Source: Adiantum capillus-veneris (taxonomy: Eukaryota > Streptophyta > Polypodiopsida > Polypodiales > Pteridaceae). From it: a DNA stretch of 64,000 bases. The position numbers were made by a program, and so were the translations under genes. The notes under the pieces are model-generated. The model was not told the DNA's origin and ran no database searches. It worked only from the letters and a program-made list of their open reading frames with translations. Below are positions 1 through 11,489 of the stretch, piece after piece; position 1 is the first letter of the stretch; each line of letters opens with the position of its first letter. The DNA lies in the NCBI GenBank assembly GCA_014529385.2, contig CM043946.1:33374558-33438557 (forward strand). The letters run 5' to 3'.

Positions 1-1385
1 TTAAATTGTAATATAATCAAATGCATAAACAATTGTAAAGTAAAATAAGTCTGGGGTCGCTAATTTAACGGTCGTCGAAAGGCACTAAAGATCAACTATT
101 AATACCATGGGCAAGCTTCTCAATTTTCTCTGGTCAATTAAATTGTTTAATCGCGAGAGCCAAGTATTTCATGTCCGAGGGTTGACTAGAGGCTATACCT
201 AGAAGACCTTGTAGTTAAGCTACGATAAAAAGAACTTCTCATGAAATCATCACCTGACTGATTACCTTTTCTTTGAACCCCCAAAGTCTTTTCACAGTGA
301 TTCAATTTTTATGTGTGTGCTTATTTTGTATGCCTTGGCTTTTTGCTTTTCAAGGAAAAGCGCCCACATTGGGAAACTCTAGGGCTCTAGTACCATAGGC
401 GATACATGTGAGTGGAGTACCAAATCAAGCTGAGATTTCTCTTCCAGCTTAAGATTTTACATTGTGGCACATTGATTTTTTGTTTGTTCGTTTTTAGCAT
501 TTTAATTTTGTAACTTTGGGGGGTCATATAACACTGTTACTCTCCCCAGGCTCATCACACTAGTAAACTCCCTTTATAATACTTAAGATAAAGGTCAATA
601 GGGACTAAGCCCACTAGAAACCCCTTGTATATTTCACACAATGCTGCCTAAATCAGATTAAGAACCTAAATAACCATTGATTATTAGGAAGGCATTCCCC
701 ATGGTATTAAGAGAAAATCTCTAGCGCCTAGCTTGGTCAAACTAGCTTAGTCAGACTGCTTGATTTTTAAACCTAGACAACTGATTATGACAAAACATTA
801 CATTGAATTTAATGTTTGATACTAAGCAAATGTGTTGAATATTATGCTACCAATCACAATTAAAGGAGACAAACGTGGATGCAAAAAGATAAGGGACAAT
901 GCTAATGGACAAGAAACACCTATTTGTGTTGATACCCACGCTTGGTTTGAAGAGTGAATGAGAGAAAGATTCCATGAAGGTCCAAATCCTAACCACAGCA
1001 ACACGTTCTTGTACACACGAGGAAACACATACCTCTAGGAGGCACATCAGTGGGAAGAAAGAACTTTTCTAATCACTAAACTCTAAAACAGAAACACTCA
1101 TATCGTACTAATCTTACCTACCCTCCATCACTCGAGTGATGAGGATCAAAGGTGTTTGATGACATAGGTTTCTGTTTTAGTGTACCAGACGTGAATGTGT
1201 AGGTCTGGGTCAATGTTTTGACTTTTATTGTGTATACTCATTTGCTAATTGCTCTTGTTCTTTATTATTTTTGTTTTTTGTGAGTATAAGGCTTTATATA
1301 TACATTCCCTAAGATTGGGAGATTGAGAGGTCAGAGAGGAAGGTTGAGAGGGAAATAATTTAATAGGCTGATGTGAATGAAGACA
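1..1385 (-). repeat. Candidate 3' LTR of copy A (inner edge at 1385)
   Basis: The minus strand begins TGTCTTCATTCAC directly after a purine tract, as an LTR should. About 80 bases in it has a TATA box, followed by A-rich sequence with AATAAAG- and AATAAAAG-type polyadenylation words. The outer end is not visible because no second LTR copy exists for comparison, so the LTR may be shorter than this interval. No coding region was recognised in 1-1385. A perfect 13-bp inverted repeat (1083-1095 and 1168-1180) encloses a perfect 16-bp palindrome (1126-1141). Confidence 0.5.
1293..1302 (-). promoter_or_regulatory. TATA box in the candidate LTR
   Basis: The minus strand reads TATATATAAA about 83 bases after the proposed LTR start. 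This is where an LTR promoter would be expected, and it supports calling this stretch an LTR. Confidence 0.5.
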
Positions 1386-1398
1386 TCCCCCCTTCCTT
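1386..1398 (-). other. Polypurine tract of copy A
   Basis: The minus strand reads AAGGAAGGGGGGA immediately followed by TG. This is the plus-strand primer arrangement of LTR retrotransposons. It lies about 90 bases after the double stop that ends the coding tail, which places the 3' LTR directly after the protease ORF. Confidence 0.6.
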
Positions 1399-1491
1399 GG
1401 GTAGATCATACCGTTTGAAATGTGCTCGTCACCCTTTGAAACCAATTGTTCCAGTTGGTAATAGGTGAGGATTTTTGCCATTAGTTTTCTA

Positions 1492-3425
1492 TTACCTTAG
1501 GTGCCTCGTCGAGTTGCAAGGGTGGTAAGGTACTCTCCTAGCATCGAACTTGAAGTGGTTCATCAGGTGATTCTTGAACACTGGGAGGTGTGGATTCCTT
1601 TGTAGCTTCATGAGGTCCACTATTGTAGGTGGGGACTGTGGAGAAGCTTTTACCTCTATGGATGCATTATAGGAGGAACAAACTGTTCTTTCTTCGATAC
1701 CCAAACTATCTCTGGGACGCGTGTGTAGCATTCCCTGATTTTTTCTTTCCATGATCGTCAATTCACTTTGAAGCTACAGGATTGGGCGCACATGGGTCAA
1801 GTGACCAGTAAGAACACAATCTATGTTTTGGCACCCAGATTTGATCATTTCCTTCATAGTAGCATTGGGCTTCCAATAGTTTTTTAGGAATCCAATGCCA
1901 CGTTTCCTTACATTTCTTGGAACGAGTGGGACGTTTCTTACAAGGCTTCTGTTTTTTAGCACTAGCTATGGTCGCTAAAGAAGCTTCAGGGACCCACTTG
2001 TATGTTTTCTTTGTATATTAGGATGAGTCTTGTCAGAAGCTATATGCATTGCTTATAGTATATTTAAGGGTATGGACATTTCATCCCCCTCAAGTGTTAC
2101 CCAGGTCAACCCCCTATTTTTCCAAGTATCTATGGTTGCTGCTAGGTGGACCCAATCCACATTGTCTGACTCACTCATCCCAGGTAGTACATCCATATAA
2201 GGAGAATCTTCCCCAACATCAGTGTCTGCTTTACACGTGTAACAATATTGCAATGGGGCTGAGTGAACTGTGGTGTCAGATCTATGATCAGTTTTAAACT
2301 TGTTTCCTAGAGGATTTGCTCGACCAGTTACCAGATCCACTCAAATGACAGAATCTTGGAACTGCAAGTAGACATGGTTTTTAGACCAGTCATGCACCAT
2401 CTTTGCTTCCCTCATGAAAGGACGTCCTAAGATCATCTCAGATGCCATAGTGTGCTTGGAGAAATCCATAACAATGAAGATAACTCTTATTTTATGTCCA
2501 AAGACCTTGATCTTGAGATCTTCTAGCATCCCAATAGGTTTAACAATAGACCCATTGGCCATCTTCACTACTATGGTTGTGGTCGCAAGGTGAGGTCTTC
2601 CCATAGTCTCCCAGCAAATTTTAGTCACAATGCTAACCCCAGTTCCACCATCAAGGATTCCCTTCACAGTTAATCCCTTAGTAGTGATCGGTATGGTCGA
2701 ATTGGATTGATCACCCTCAAAGTATTGTCCCAACTTGTTAACAGGTATTTCTATAACAAGGTTCTCATCTAGGTTGGGTTGTGGATCTAAGTGTTCCTCC
2801 TCTATTGGCATCTCCCTAGCTCCATCCATTTGTGCAAGTTGTGGTAGCCCAAACTTTAGTTCTCCATTGAGGAAGGCTCGAAGAGCTGATACTAGCTCAT
2901 GGTCTGTATATAGTTTGGACATGATGGTGGTTCTAACTTCTGAAGACATGAAATCCATCAATTTGGCAATGTTCAACGAAACCTGTTGGGCTTCAGCCCC
3001 TTGACGTGGGGAAGATGGGATCTCCATTTCTTCGATAGGATCAAGTAGTCCCTCTGTAAACATTCTTTCCATCAAGAAGTGAGTATGACCACTTTCCCAT
3101 GACTTTAAGTCACTTTCTTCTTGGATGACACTATGTATGGCTAAGGGTCTATGGACTTGGTAAGGTGTTGTTGCGTAGGGAACACAGTGTCTGTAATATG
3201 GATTTGCCTAGGTGCTGGTTCTAGATCCCTTTGGGTATCTTCTACCAAACTCCTTAATTGCTTGACTCGCTCAATCTCATCTGTAGGGTTTGGATAAGTT
3301 CCTACCTTCTTCTTGGATCCTGGCCATTGTGGCTCATAAAGATCTTCCTTGTTGGTTTCTATCTTAGTGGTCGTTTTGGTCTCAATGGTTTCACCTGAAT
3401 CAGAATCCTCTTCAGCATCATTCAT
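1492..3425 (-). pseudogene. Retropepsin-like protease and coding tail, copy A
   Basis: The largest open piece (3075-2341, 244 codons) carries an aspartic-protease fold. The catalytic segment reads LDGGTGVSIV, with D-G-G in place of the usual D-T/S-G, followed by a flap-like stretch and the ILGRPFM motif that ends plant retropepsins. Upstream (3425-3141) is an acidic, Lys-rich linker. Downstream the same frame continues past a TGA (AGA in copy B) into about 95 residues with the motif DVGEDSPYMDVLPGM, then further broken pieces to a double stop at about 1492. Acidic protease clefts normally process Gag; here no polymerase follows. DGG is common among plant Ty3 proteases, so I do not read it as inactivation by itself. 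Confidence 0.75.
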
Positions 3426-6400
3426 ATATATGGGGTCGTCACCAGTTCATATGTTGGTCTTTGCACTGGGGTCTGACTTCGTTGCTTTTTTCGAGCAATT
3501 GATGCCGTGTCTCTTTCCTTAAGAATATAATTTTGTTTTCGGCGCATCAATTGTGTGAGTACGTTTACCGGTACCACAAGTGTACTTTGTAATGGCTTCT
3601 CGGTAACCTCAATCAAGTTTAATGGTGTGATCTTCGGGCATTTAGATTATTTGAACACTGGGCAATCAAATGATCTATGCCAAATCGATTACACATGAGT
3701 ATCAGCATTGTAGACGTGCTTGCTCGATTGGTTTGCATTAGTGTGGCATTCTTTTGTAGCCTAATATGACACTCGGCTACACGATGTGGACCTCCACACT
3801 CATAACATTGAAGAGGTGGTCTCTTAGCAGTGTAATTGATATTTTGAACTCTTGCAACAAGATTAGCTACTTGATAGACATGTTTGGCTTGTCCCCAATA
3901 GTCCTCCATGTAGTATTGTGGACTTTCTTCAAGCACATCCATCCCATAGGCAATATTAGGATCTATATCTTCCTCACACTCTTCCAAACAAGCAGTAGAT
4001 GACTCACAACCCACTTGATTCACATAAGTGATTCCCAGATGTGGTGGTTGCAGTCCTAGCACTGGAGGTGGTAAGGGTGTTGTTTGAACAACATTTTGGG
4101 CCCTAGGGACCATGTGTTGTGCTGTTTGTTCAAGAGGTGGGGCCGGCATCAATGCAGGCACTCGAGGTGTGTCTGTCCATGCTAAGGTTGGTCTATTGGT
4201 CATCGCGCGCCTAAATACTATGCAATCCTTAGCTTGATGACCATACCTTCCACAGGCATTGCAGTTCCCATTGAGTTTTACTCTAAAAGTAGGGCATTCA
4301 CTGGTACTATGCGGTCCATAGCATACTGAGCACCATTATTGCTCCCTTCTTGGATACATATTATTGTTTTGCGGAGCATGATTGTCTCTAAGACTCTCTT
4401 GAATAGCCTTGGTGAGATCTGCTAAAGTCATCTCAGATATCTTTGGCTCCTTAGCAATAAGCTTTAGGGTCATTGGCTAATGCCCTGATGCTTGCAAGCT
4501 AATAGATTTAGGCTCAACAGACACTCTTTCTCCTTGAATCATTATGTTATTCTCCAATTGGATCGCATTGGTGGTGATTGCTTCCCAAGTGCTGATACCT
4601 CTAATGACTAGGCCATTGTAGGTATCCTCATGGCGTAATCCCCTAATGAATCTATCAAGCAATTGATTATTTTTGAAGAGCTCATTTGGATTACAACAAG
4701 AATTCAAATGCTTTAAGCGGCTAATAAAGTCTCCCATTGACTCTCCTTCCTCTCTTTGGGCTTTCTGGAGTTGAGAGGCTACACCCCAAAGCACTCCCTC
4801 TTGTATGTATTCTTTTAAGAACAATCTCCTAAGAGTAAAGTAACTCGTTTTTTCTTCCACCCTTAGGGTTCTATACCAATCCCCAACCTTTCCACTTAAG
4901 GTTAGGCTTAAAGCATTACTCTTATGCAGGTCATTGTGTTCTCCTAGAGAATCACATATTTGTTCAAACACTTCGATATGCTTTCTCACATCCCCGTCTC
5001 CACTAAATTTTTTTGTGATCTTGGCTATTTGTACTGCCTTACTTCTCGGTTCTCTATCAGGGCTGTTATGCATATTCTCAGCAATAGATCGATCGATAGC
5101 TTGAGCAAATGTTGCCAAGTCACCTAAGTGAGCAGGCATCGTGGGTGGAGATGCTCCAGAGACTACATGTGGAGTAGGTATTGGCATTGGACTTGGCGCA
5201 TAGGAAGCCTTGGGTTCCACGTTGGGTATGATGTTGTGTCATGTGGTGGCCCAAGGTTCATATGGGTAACCCTAGGCATAGCAGACGCAGGATGTGACAT
5301 GCTAATGCTAGCCGGTATAGTCCCATGGAAATAAGAGCTTGGCTGTTGTGGTTGTGGATCATAGGTAGTTGAAACAATGGGAGGGGTAGGGACTACATGA
5401 GTGCGATGACTGGCATAGGTGCATACGATTGGTACACACTTGTAGGTACTGTTTTGCAGGCATTGAGTTACCATGTAGTGGTGCTTTACTAACAAATGAG
5501 GTCCATGGCATGTTTCTCAGCATGCCCATCATTGGGGTAGGCATGGTAGCCGTGGTGTCATCAAGGGAAAGAGGAGCTAGACTTGGAAAGGTAAAGCTAT
5601 CACTTGTGGGCTCAGATTGCACTAAGACCCCCGGCGAAAAAACATATGGAGGATCCATCGACTTACCGAGGGAGTTTCCATTTGCGATAAGGTCGGTTGT
5701 TTAGCCTTTCTTGTATCCAAGAATCTCATGAGACCCATTGAAGGCATGTTGATCCCCTTGTTCTGTCTCTCTAGCTCAATGACCCTATGGATGACCTCAC
5801 AAACTCTTTGTTGTTGATCCTCCACACTAGTAGCACCCATTTTGGATTGTAGGACATCTAACCAACCCACGTGATAGGTGTGACCTGTGTATAGGTCGGT
5901 TAGAGTTTCCGTTTGTAGTCCGTACTCCCAGTTCTCATTTAAGAACGCTCCATATAGGATTGAGGTGCTAGGGGTGTCCTTTGAGCTAGATGCAATGTTG
6001 CTTTCTAGGGGTTGGCCCTTAGCAGTTGCTAAGTCAGGAGCACTCGATTGCTCTCTTAGCAAGGATATTGACATAGGGGCTTTCGCTTTTAACTCTCTTC
6101 GTTGCTCCCCCTTGCGTAAGCTCTCGACTTCCTTTTCCCTTGCTGCAAGGATATATCGCTCAACCTCTTACACTTCAGCAAGGCTTCTACCATCGGGTAA
6201 TATGACCGCGGAGGGGAATAGCTTTGAAGAGTCAGGAGGTGCAGTGAATGGAGTATTCACGTGCACATTCTCTAAGGGCATAGGGTCTACGTTGGTCATG
6301 AATGGAGAATCTAATTCCCCACCCCCCTCATTTACATCATTAGCTCCATGTTCGGAGCGAGTGGCCTTACTAAAGGTTTTCTTCAAGCGGCTAAGTACGC

Positions 6401-6589
6401 TCGGCCCGGACGCGGGCCCATGGTATGCATGTCTTGGCTTGAGGTATCGGGATTAGGCATTGGGAAAACCTCCATGACGTCGTAGTCAGAGGAAGAGTCA
6501 CTAGCCGCTATGTTTGGGTCTTGGTTTGTACTACCTTGGGTCCCCGCCGAGGCCCCGGAACCTAAAGTAGGTGGATAATGAGAACTCAC
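3422..6589 (-). pseudogene. Gag polyprotein with zinc knuckles, copy A
   Basis: Gag is the structural RNA-binding protein of the particle. The retrotransposon Gag domain lies in the 5220-4477 frame, with motifs such as KHIEVFEQIC, VGDWYRTL and FIRGLRHEDTYNGL. After it come four zinc-knuckle positions: one at about 4300-4335, preceded by an in-frame TAA where copy B has CAA; an intact CX2CX4HX4C knuckle at about 4215-4255; CYECGGPHRVAEC; and a fourth in which the second Cys is Phe (CNRFGIDHLIAQC), although copy B keeps it. The N-terminal part (6589-5163) is spread over three frames, is Ser/Pro/Thr-rich and has no recognised domain. The true start codon is unclear because the candidate ATG in copy B is followed here by an early TAA. 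Confidence 0.75.
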
Positions 6590-7095
6590 GTAAGTCGAAA
6601 TTCTCTCTAGTTACTCCGTCTCTAGCACACGACCAGAGCGCAGATGCATGTGCCTTTGGCACCCTACAAGCGTCGACGAATAACCTCGAAGGTTAACCGC
6701 TTACTTTTTTAGGCGTCCGTTTTCACTCATTTTTTTATGTTTTTAAATATTTTTTAATGACCGATTTTTTGTTGAGGTGTGTGATAGCTCATAATGAGCG
6801 TATCACTCAGAGGGTCGCGGTGTGCTTTACATCACAACGTTCGGTCACCTGAAGCTCCGTTGGTCTCAAAAAAGTCAATTTTTTGCTACGTGTGAAGCTA
6901 AAATATGTAGTTTTAAAGGGCGACTAAGGCCTGAGCCTGAGCGTGAGCTTGGGCTTGGGTTTGAGAGATATTCTCATCCCGGTCCTACCTTTTTTTTTTT
7001 TTGGGGATAAGGTCGTCGTGGCTTGCGCGCGAGCACACACACACTCTACCTACCTACTTACAACTAATACACCTACTGTTACACACTAACATAAT
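6590..7095 (-). other. Leader of copy A, truncated
   Basis: This stretch aligns with 58430-58960 on the other strand, including the shared segment around ACCTTATCCCC and AAACAGTAGGTG-like words, and loses similarity beyond about 7090. The plus-strand copy continues upstream to a primer-binding site. Here it is replaced by the Copia tail. No coding content was seen. Confidence 0.6.
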
Positions 7096-7102
7096 AGCAT
7101 AC

Positions 7103-7269
7103 AATGGGCACAAAACCCAATGTTTCATGCCACGACAAATCACATTGAGATGCACTACCACTTCATCAAAGAGAGGGTCTTAGCAGGCGACATCGACGTG
7201 GAGTATGTGGCAACGGATGAGCAGGTTGTAGATAACTTCACGAAGGCCCTTGGAGCGGCAAAGCTATGG
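7103..7269 (+). pseudogene. Copia RNase H C-terminal fragment
   Basis: The frame from 7103 to the TAG at 7269 reads as the end of a Ty1/Copia polyprotein. It has a QNPMFHA segment, then HIEMHYHFIKERV, then GDIDVEYVATDEQVVDNFTK, a close match to the conserved Copia RNase H ending. Everything upstream of this domain is missing; the fragment starts at the junction with copy A. It is followed at normal distance by a polypurine tract and an LTR, so it is the genuine 3' tail of one insertion. Confidence 0.85.
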
Positions 7270-7306
7270 TAGTTTTGAGCGATGCTTGGCATAGGTTGAA
7301 TTGAGC

Positions 7307-7317
7307 TTGAGGGGGAG
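7307..7317 (+). other. Copia polypurine tract
   Basis: TTGAGGGGGAG sits directly before TGTTGAGATG. This is a typical Copia 3' junction, 37 bases after the polyprotein stop. Confidence 0.75.
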
Positions 7318-7667
7318 TGTTGAGATGTCAAGCTCAACATGTACAACTCTTGGATGACTATCATCAACAATCATCATCACTGGTGCGCCTTGGTGGATAC
7401 ACATTTCTTTGCCAGTGATACTACAGAGGGACTACACTGAGCTGGTCTACCTACCGGAGTGATGGCACACTTATCTCCTCACCTCACTAACTAGCGGTTC
7501 ATACTAGACCATTGTATTAGTTCCCCTTTTATGTTGTATTTTCCCTTATGTTTGTAGACCTCTTATCTTGAGTTTTTGTTGAAGAAGAAATACATTCTTT
7601 TGCCTCCATCTTTGTGTGCGTGTGTGCTTGCAAGAGCTCAAGCTCTCTCTTTCTTTATCTTGTGACA
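7318..7667 (+). repeat. Copia 3' LTR
   Basis: The LTR starts TGTTGAGATGTCAAGCTC after the polypurine tract and plausibly ends ...TCTTGTGACA, giving 350 bp with TG...CA borders. The end position is inferred from the CA terminus and the change to Ty3-like sequence; no 5' LTR is present for comparison. Confidence 0.65.
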
Positions 7668-7846
7668 GAATCAGATGAAAATGTTTATGGATGTGGGTGA
7701 AGAAAGGGAGGACAATGCACTAGACTTAATTGAAAGTGATGATGAAATGACATGTACTTTGACTTAAATGAAGGTTGAACCTGCAAAAGGTATGTGTGGT
7801 GCATGCCGGAGGATGTGCAGGTTTAGAGGGGGTGGATGTCATGCCG
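7668..7846 (+). other. Remnant resembling the 3' end of the nested Ty3 family
   Basis: Around 7800-7846 the sequence matches 15568-15611, which is the last internal bases, polypurine tract and first LTR bases of the Ty3 element at 8093-17659. The upstream part also resembles its acidic C-terminal coding end. It looks like the 3' tail of another copy, interrupted by the repeat starting at 7847. The relation to the repeat boundary is unclear. Confidence 0.4.
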
Positions 7847-8092
7847 TGGCACGTGCATAATGTGAAACTAAGAATATCTACCTCACTCTTAATGCTTTTG
7901 TTATGTGGGACCAAGTGCTATAATGTACATAGTGTCATATATGCAAAAATGGATGCCACGATTGCAGTTGTGTACATACTTTGTCAGGTAGGCAAGGCCT
8001 TGGACGTGGCACTAACGCATGTTTTGTCACATAGACATATGACTAGTTTTCTTTAGAAATGTACAGATGTCAAGTGTTTTCAAGTGGCACGC
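7847..8092 (+). repeat. Outer part of left inverted-repeat arm
   Basis: From TGGCACGTGCATAATGTG to GTGGCACGC this matches the reverse complement of about 25400-25641. It ends exactly where the Ty3 LTR begins, and the same repeat resumes at 17660, so the arm was continuous before the Ty3 insertion. The ORF running through it is a conserved repeat frame in both arms with no known domain. Confidence 0.7.
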
Positions 8093-9592
8093 TATCGTGC
8101 CGCTTTGCGAGCAGGGGTGAAAAATGTAAATGTGCATACATATTCAAGGTTTTGTCAACTTATCAATAATGTTAAAGTTGTTATGTCAGCAAGAGGTAGG
8201 AGATGTATGTTTTATGTGGGTTTCTAGACCAAGATGGGCTCCAAATAGATCCTGACAAGGTAGCAGGTGAAGAATGTCCGAGGTTCTAGTTTTTGGTTTA
8301 GATATGTAGAGCTTGAAATGCTGAAGAAGTAGGTCCAGACGGCTTGTCAAACGGAGCTGTAGATTGCAAGATATCTGAGTTGAAGTTGGAAGTGATTGCA
8401 GATCCGAGACGGATAGGCCAAGTGTTTCCAGATAGTCCAAGCGAGTTTGGAGCTATGGGTGTGTAGTGCTTGACTTATAGAGCATGTTGGTAAGTTTTCA
8501 GATCGGCAATTGAAGCTTCGAATGTCAAGATACTAGAAATCAAAGTTTTGCCATGGGCCGAGTCGGTGCCAACTTGTCCACATCGAGGAATGTGCAAACT
8601 GGTGTTTTTTGAAGCTCAACAAAGTTCTAGGATGTGGTGTACACTGTGTGAAGTCGCCAAGAAGTGATTGCTTTATCAATTGGAAGCTTGGATGATGGGA
8701 TATGGCCAATTGAATTTTGACGACCTCAGCAATCGTAGGTGATCTGGTATTTTTTCCCATTTTGACGACCTCAGCAATCGCAGGTGATCTAGTATTTTTT
8801 CCCATTTTGGCGCTTGTCGTTTGAGGCCATGCGAGGGTCCGAATGCGGGGAGGAAAAGTAAAGTTAAAGTTGGATATGCCTAGTTTAAAAAGGCTTTGGT
8901 GGTTCGACTACGGGATTTGTGAGCAAAAATTGGAAGTGCTCCCGAGTTGGGGCAATGGAGAGTTTTTTCAAAAAGTTAAGTGGAGAGCTTGGAGGCCATT
9001 TGGAGGGGTCCCTTAGGAGACTTCCATGTGGCCCTGTGTAATCTCACATGCGCAAAGGAGTACCAGGGTTTCATGGTACATATGCTGGAATGTTACCCCT
9101 ACTTAATCAACGAGGTGGAGTGAGGGAGCTCCTCACAAGCTGCAGCGATGGTGTTTCTTGGCTGGCGCTGCGGGCTCTTCTCGCGGCCGAGTGCGGTGGT
9201 GGGGGATGTTTTGGGCGCAAGTGGTGGCACGTGGTGGCAAGGCAGCGGCGCCGCTGATGCTGGTTGATGTGGCACCCTGCTAGGTGTGGTTCTTGCGTCC
9301 CTAAGGGAAAACCTTTTATGAGAGAGGGAGTGGGACCACCAAAAATGCCCCGATTAAGAGGGAATGCATATGGGAAGCTTAGGGGATAAACAAGGCTAAA
9401 AATAGGGCAGACCCACATGCAAGGCTTGCCAAAAAAAGGTGGGAGTTATAAGAAGAGAGGGACACATGCCCAAGGGGGCAATTTTTTTTTGGCATTGATC
9501 TTTGTGTTTGGAGAGTGTGAGGAGTCGAAGAAGAAGAAGGAGGAGGAGAAGGCAAGGAGTCGGGGAAGAAGAGGAAGGGGCAAGTGTGAAAA

Positions 9593-9629
<37 letters not shown>

Positions 9630-10191
9630 GACCTTGATGCAACAAAGGGGAGGAGGGAGGTGAAAGGGAAAGAAGACTGCGGAAGCCTTCTTGAGCTCGC
9701 AAGGAAGAAGGGTAACAAGGAGAAGGAAGCACGAGAAGGGCTAAGCAGGATAAAGTCTATCTGGCAGGTTATAGATTGTTTCCATCGGGTTTGGGTTATT
9801 TGAATAGGGGATTTTGAATCAACAGGCATATCAACGTTGGCATATGCAATCGATTTGTATCAAGGGTTCCAGATATCTGATTAATGGAAACATCTTCTGA
9901 TTGCCAGCCTCAATTTAAGTTGGATTTAAGCCATTAACTTTGTTCCGATGTGTGATATTCTCTTGCAATTCTCTCTAAGCATCTCTATATTGTTTTATTA
10001 ACACTAAATCCACCCTAACTGCACTGGTTTTTCTTAGTTTACACCTCGATTGCTTCTCTATATCGTCTTATTAACACTAAATCGGCCCTAACCGCATTGG
10101 TTTCGCTTGGTTTACACCTCGATTGCTTCTCCGTCTATAGCGAGAAGCCATGTGCTTTCCCGTTGACCTTGAAGAGACACACATTCTAACA
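8093..10191 (+). repeat. 5' LTR of Ty3 element B
   Basis: Aligns along its length with 15602-17659. It starts TATCGTGCCGC where the 3' LTR has TGTCGTGCCGC, so the terminal TG has probably mutated, and ends ...CTAACA. It contains a (CT)n tract at 9596-9626. Apparent ORFs on both strands here, including the Ser/Arg/Glu repeats, are frames through LTR and microsatellite sequence, not genes. Confidence 0.85.
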
Positions 10192-10192
10192 A

Positions 10193-10212
10193 TTTGGTGA
10201 GCCCAATGCGAA
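10193..10212 (+). other. Possible primer-binding site of Ty3 element B
   Basis: TTTGGTGAGCCCAATGCGA follows the LTR end by one base, where a tRNA primer would anneal. I cannot assign the tRNA from memory, so the position is the main evidence. Confidence 0.4.
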
Positions 10213-10327
10213 TTGAGACCGGGGTAGATGAAAGCAGCAATGTAAGAAGGCCAAGATAATGGTATGAGTAGTTAATGCAGCAATTTGCTGCACTTATGCA
10301 TCAACAATGTCTGCACCATCATCACAG

Positions 10328-11322
10328 ATGATGACTCAAAGTTTAAAAAGAGAAATGGAAGCTCGGATTCATCAAACCAAACAAGCAATGACAGATAAAT
10401 TGGGGCGCTTTGAAGGTCATGACATTTATAAATTTTGCAAAGTTTATGGATAGGTTATGGAAGATAAGGGAGGAGAGGAGCATGCTGCAATGGAGAATTT
10501 TGTACTGGTTGTCGTGCCTGATTACATGCACGGATTGAGGAACTGAGAACTGCACATGGTGCTACATGGGCAACATTTAAACGATGAATATTTTCTTGAA
10601 GATAAGGAGCGCGTTACAAAGAAGAGTTTTTTGAAGTGGGTGCAGCAGCATAATAAGGGGCTATCTCCTCCTAAATTGTTAAGAGAATTTGAAAAGAGAT
10701 CTTCCCAATTGTCTACAACCAAATGGGTTGCTCTTAATTCGAAGAAAGTAGAACTTTTTGTGCAGGTTGCAGATCCAAAATTGTAACAAAGCTTAGTGGA
10801 TCTCCTTGAGGATCCCACAGGGGCGTTGGGGCTGAAATCAAATTGGAAAGAAGTTGTTGAAGCAGTCAATATGGTCGTTAAATGGCAAAAAACACTGGAT
10901 AAGTTAGTTAGAATGAATGCTGATGTGGGAGAAAAGGAAGAAGAGGTTCTTGTGCCAATAAAGGAGAAGATTCTGAAGCTAGAGGAGTCGTTCATGGATG
11001 AGATTGTGAAGGGGATCCAAGAATTGAACATTAATTCAAAGCTGCAAAGCTTGAAGAGAAAGGTTCCCCTTCCCGGTCGAGACAAATCGTTCCACAACAA
11101 GGAAGTGGGAGTCAAAACTGTATGTGGTGTGATAGTCTTGATCATGTTAGGAATGAGTGTAAGGAATTTGTTGAAGCCAAGCGTAAAGATGTGGTTTTCT
11201 GGAAGGATGGTCTGATACACTTGTGGGAAACAGGGTTGCCTCTAAAGACCAAGTATGGAAGAGGTGGTATGAAGAAAAGCATGGAAGGGATGTTGCAGGA
11301 GCACCATGCGAGTGTAGCTTAA
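10328..11322 (+). pseudogene. Gag of Ty3 element B
   Basis: An ATG at 10328 opens a frame with a coiled-coil-like start, then a TAG at about 10452 and another stop before the next piece. The 10556-10786 and 10796-11215 pieces carry motifs such as DEYFLEDKERVTKKSFL and FEKRSSQL, characteristic of a Ty3 Gag family I have seen in non-seed plants. After a frameshift near 11100, a canonical CX2CX4HX4C knuckle (CMWCDSLDHVRNEC) follows at 11119. At least two stops and one frameshift interrupt it. Confidence 0.7.
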
Positions 11323-11489
11323 GTACTGACTTACGGTGTGTAGATTGAGGATAAAATATAGAAAAAGCCAATTGAAGGTTCTAGCAGGAATGGGACCTTC
11401 TGGCCGTATGCTATGACAACAATGGAAAAAGGAAAAGTTGTGTATCAGCAGTTGTGTCAAGTGGGAAATTGTAATAGAAATACTACTGG

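Larger units (their letters stand above)
1..7095 (-). mobile_element. Ty3-type LTR element with Gag and protease only, copy A
   Basis: Read on the minus strand, the element runs from an untranslated leader (about 7095-6590) through Gag and four zinc knuckles to an aspartic protease, a protease-distal coding tail, a polypurine tract at 1398-1386 and an LTR-like stretch with a TATA box. A second copy on the plus strand (57720-64000) aligns with it from the leader to the coding tail. No reverse transcriptase, RNase H or integrase motif occurs between protease and polypurine tract, so the copy is non-autonomous by structure. Its 5' LTR and primer site are missing; the leader breaks off near 7090, next to a Copia fragment. 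Several stops and frameshifts make it a fossil. Lineage is uncertain; the other copy has an Asp-tRNA-type primer site as in Athila-like elements. Confidence 0.75.

Noticed and set aside
5887-6456. 189-codon plus-strand frame, and its match at 59101-59637
   Set aside because: Both lie opposite the Gag frames of the two copies; they are conserved only because the element is.
9048-9257. Gly/Arg-rich protein in the LTR
   Set aside because: A related frame is found in the other LTR with different stops; it is GC-rich LTR sequence with no domain.
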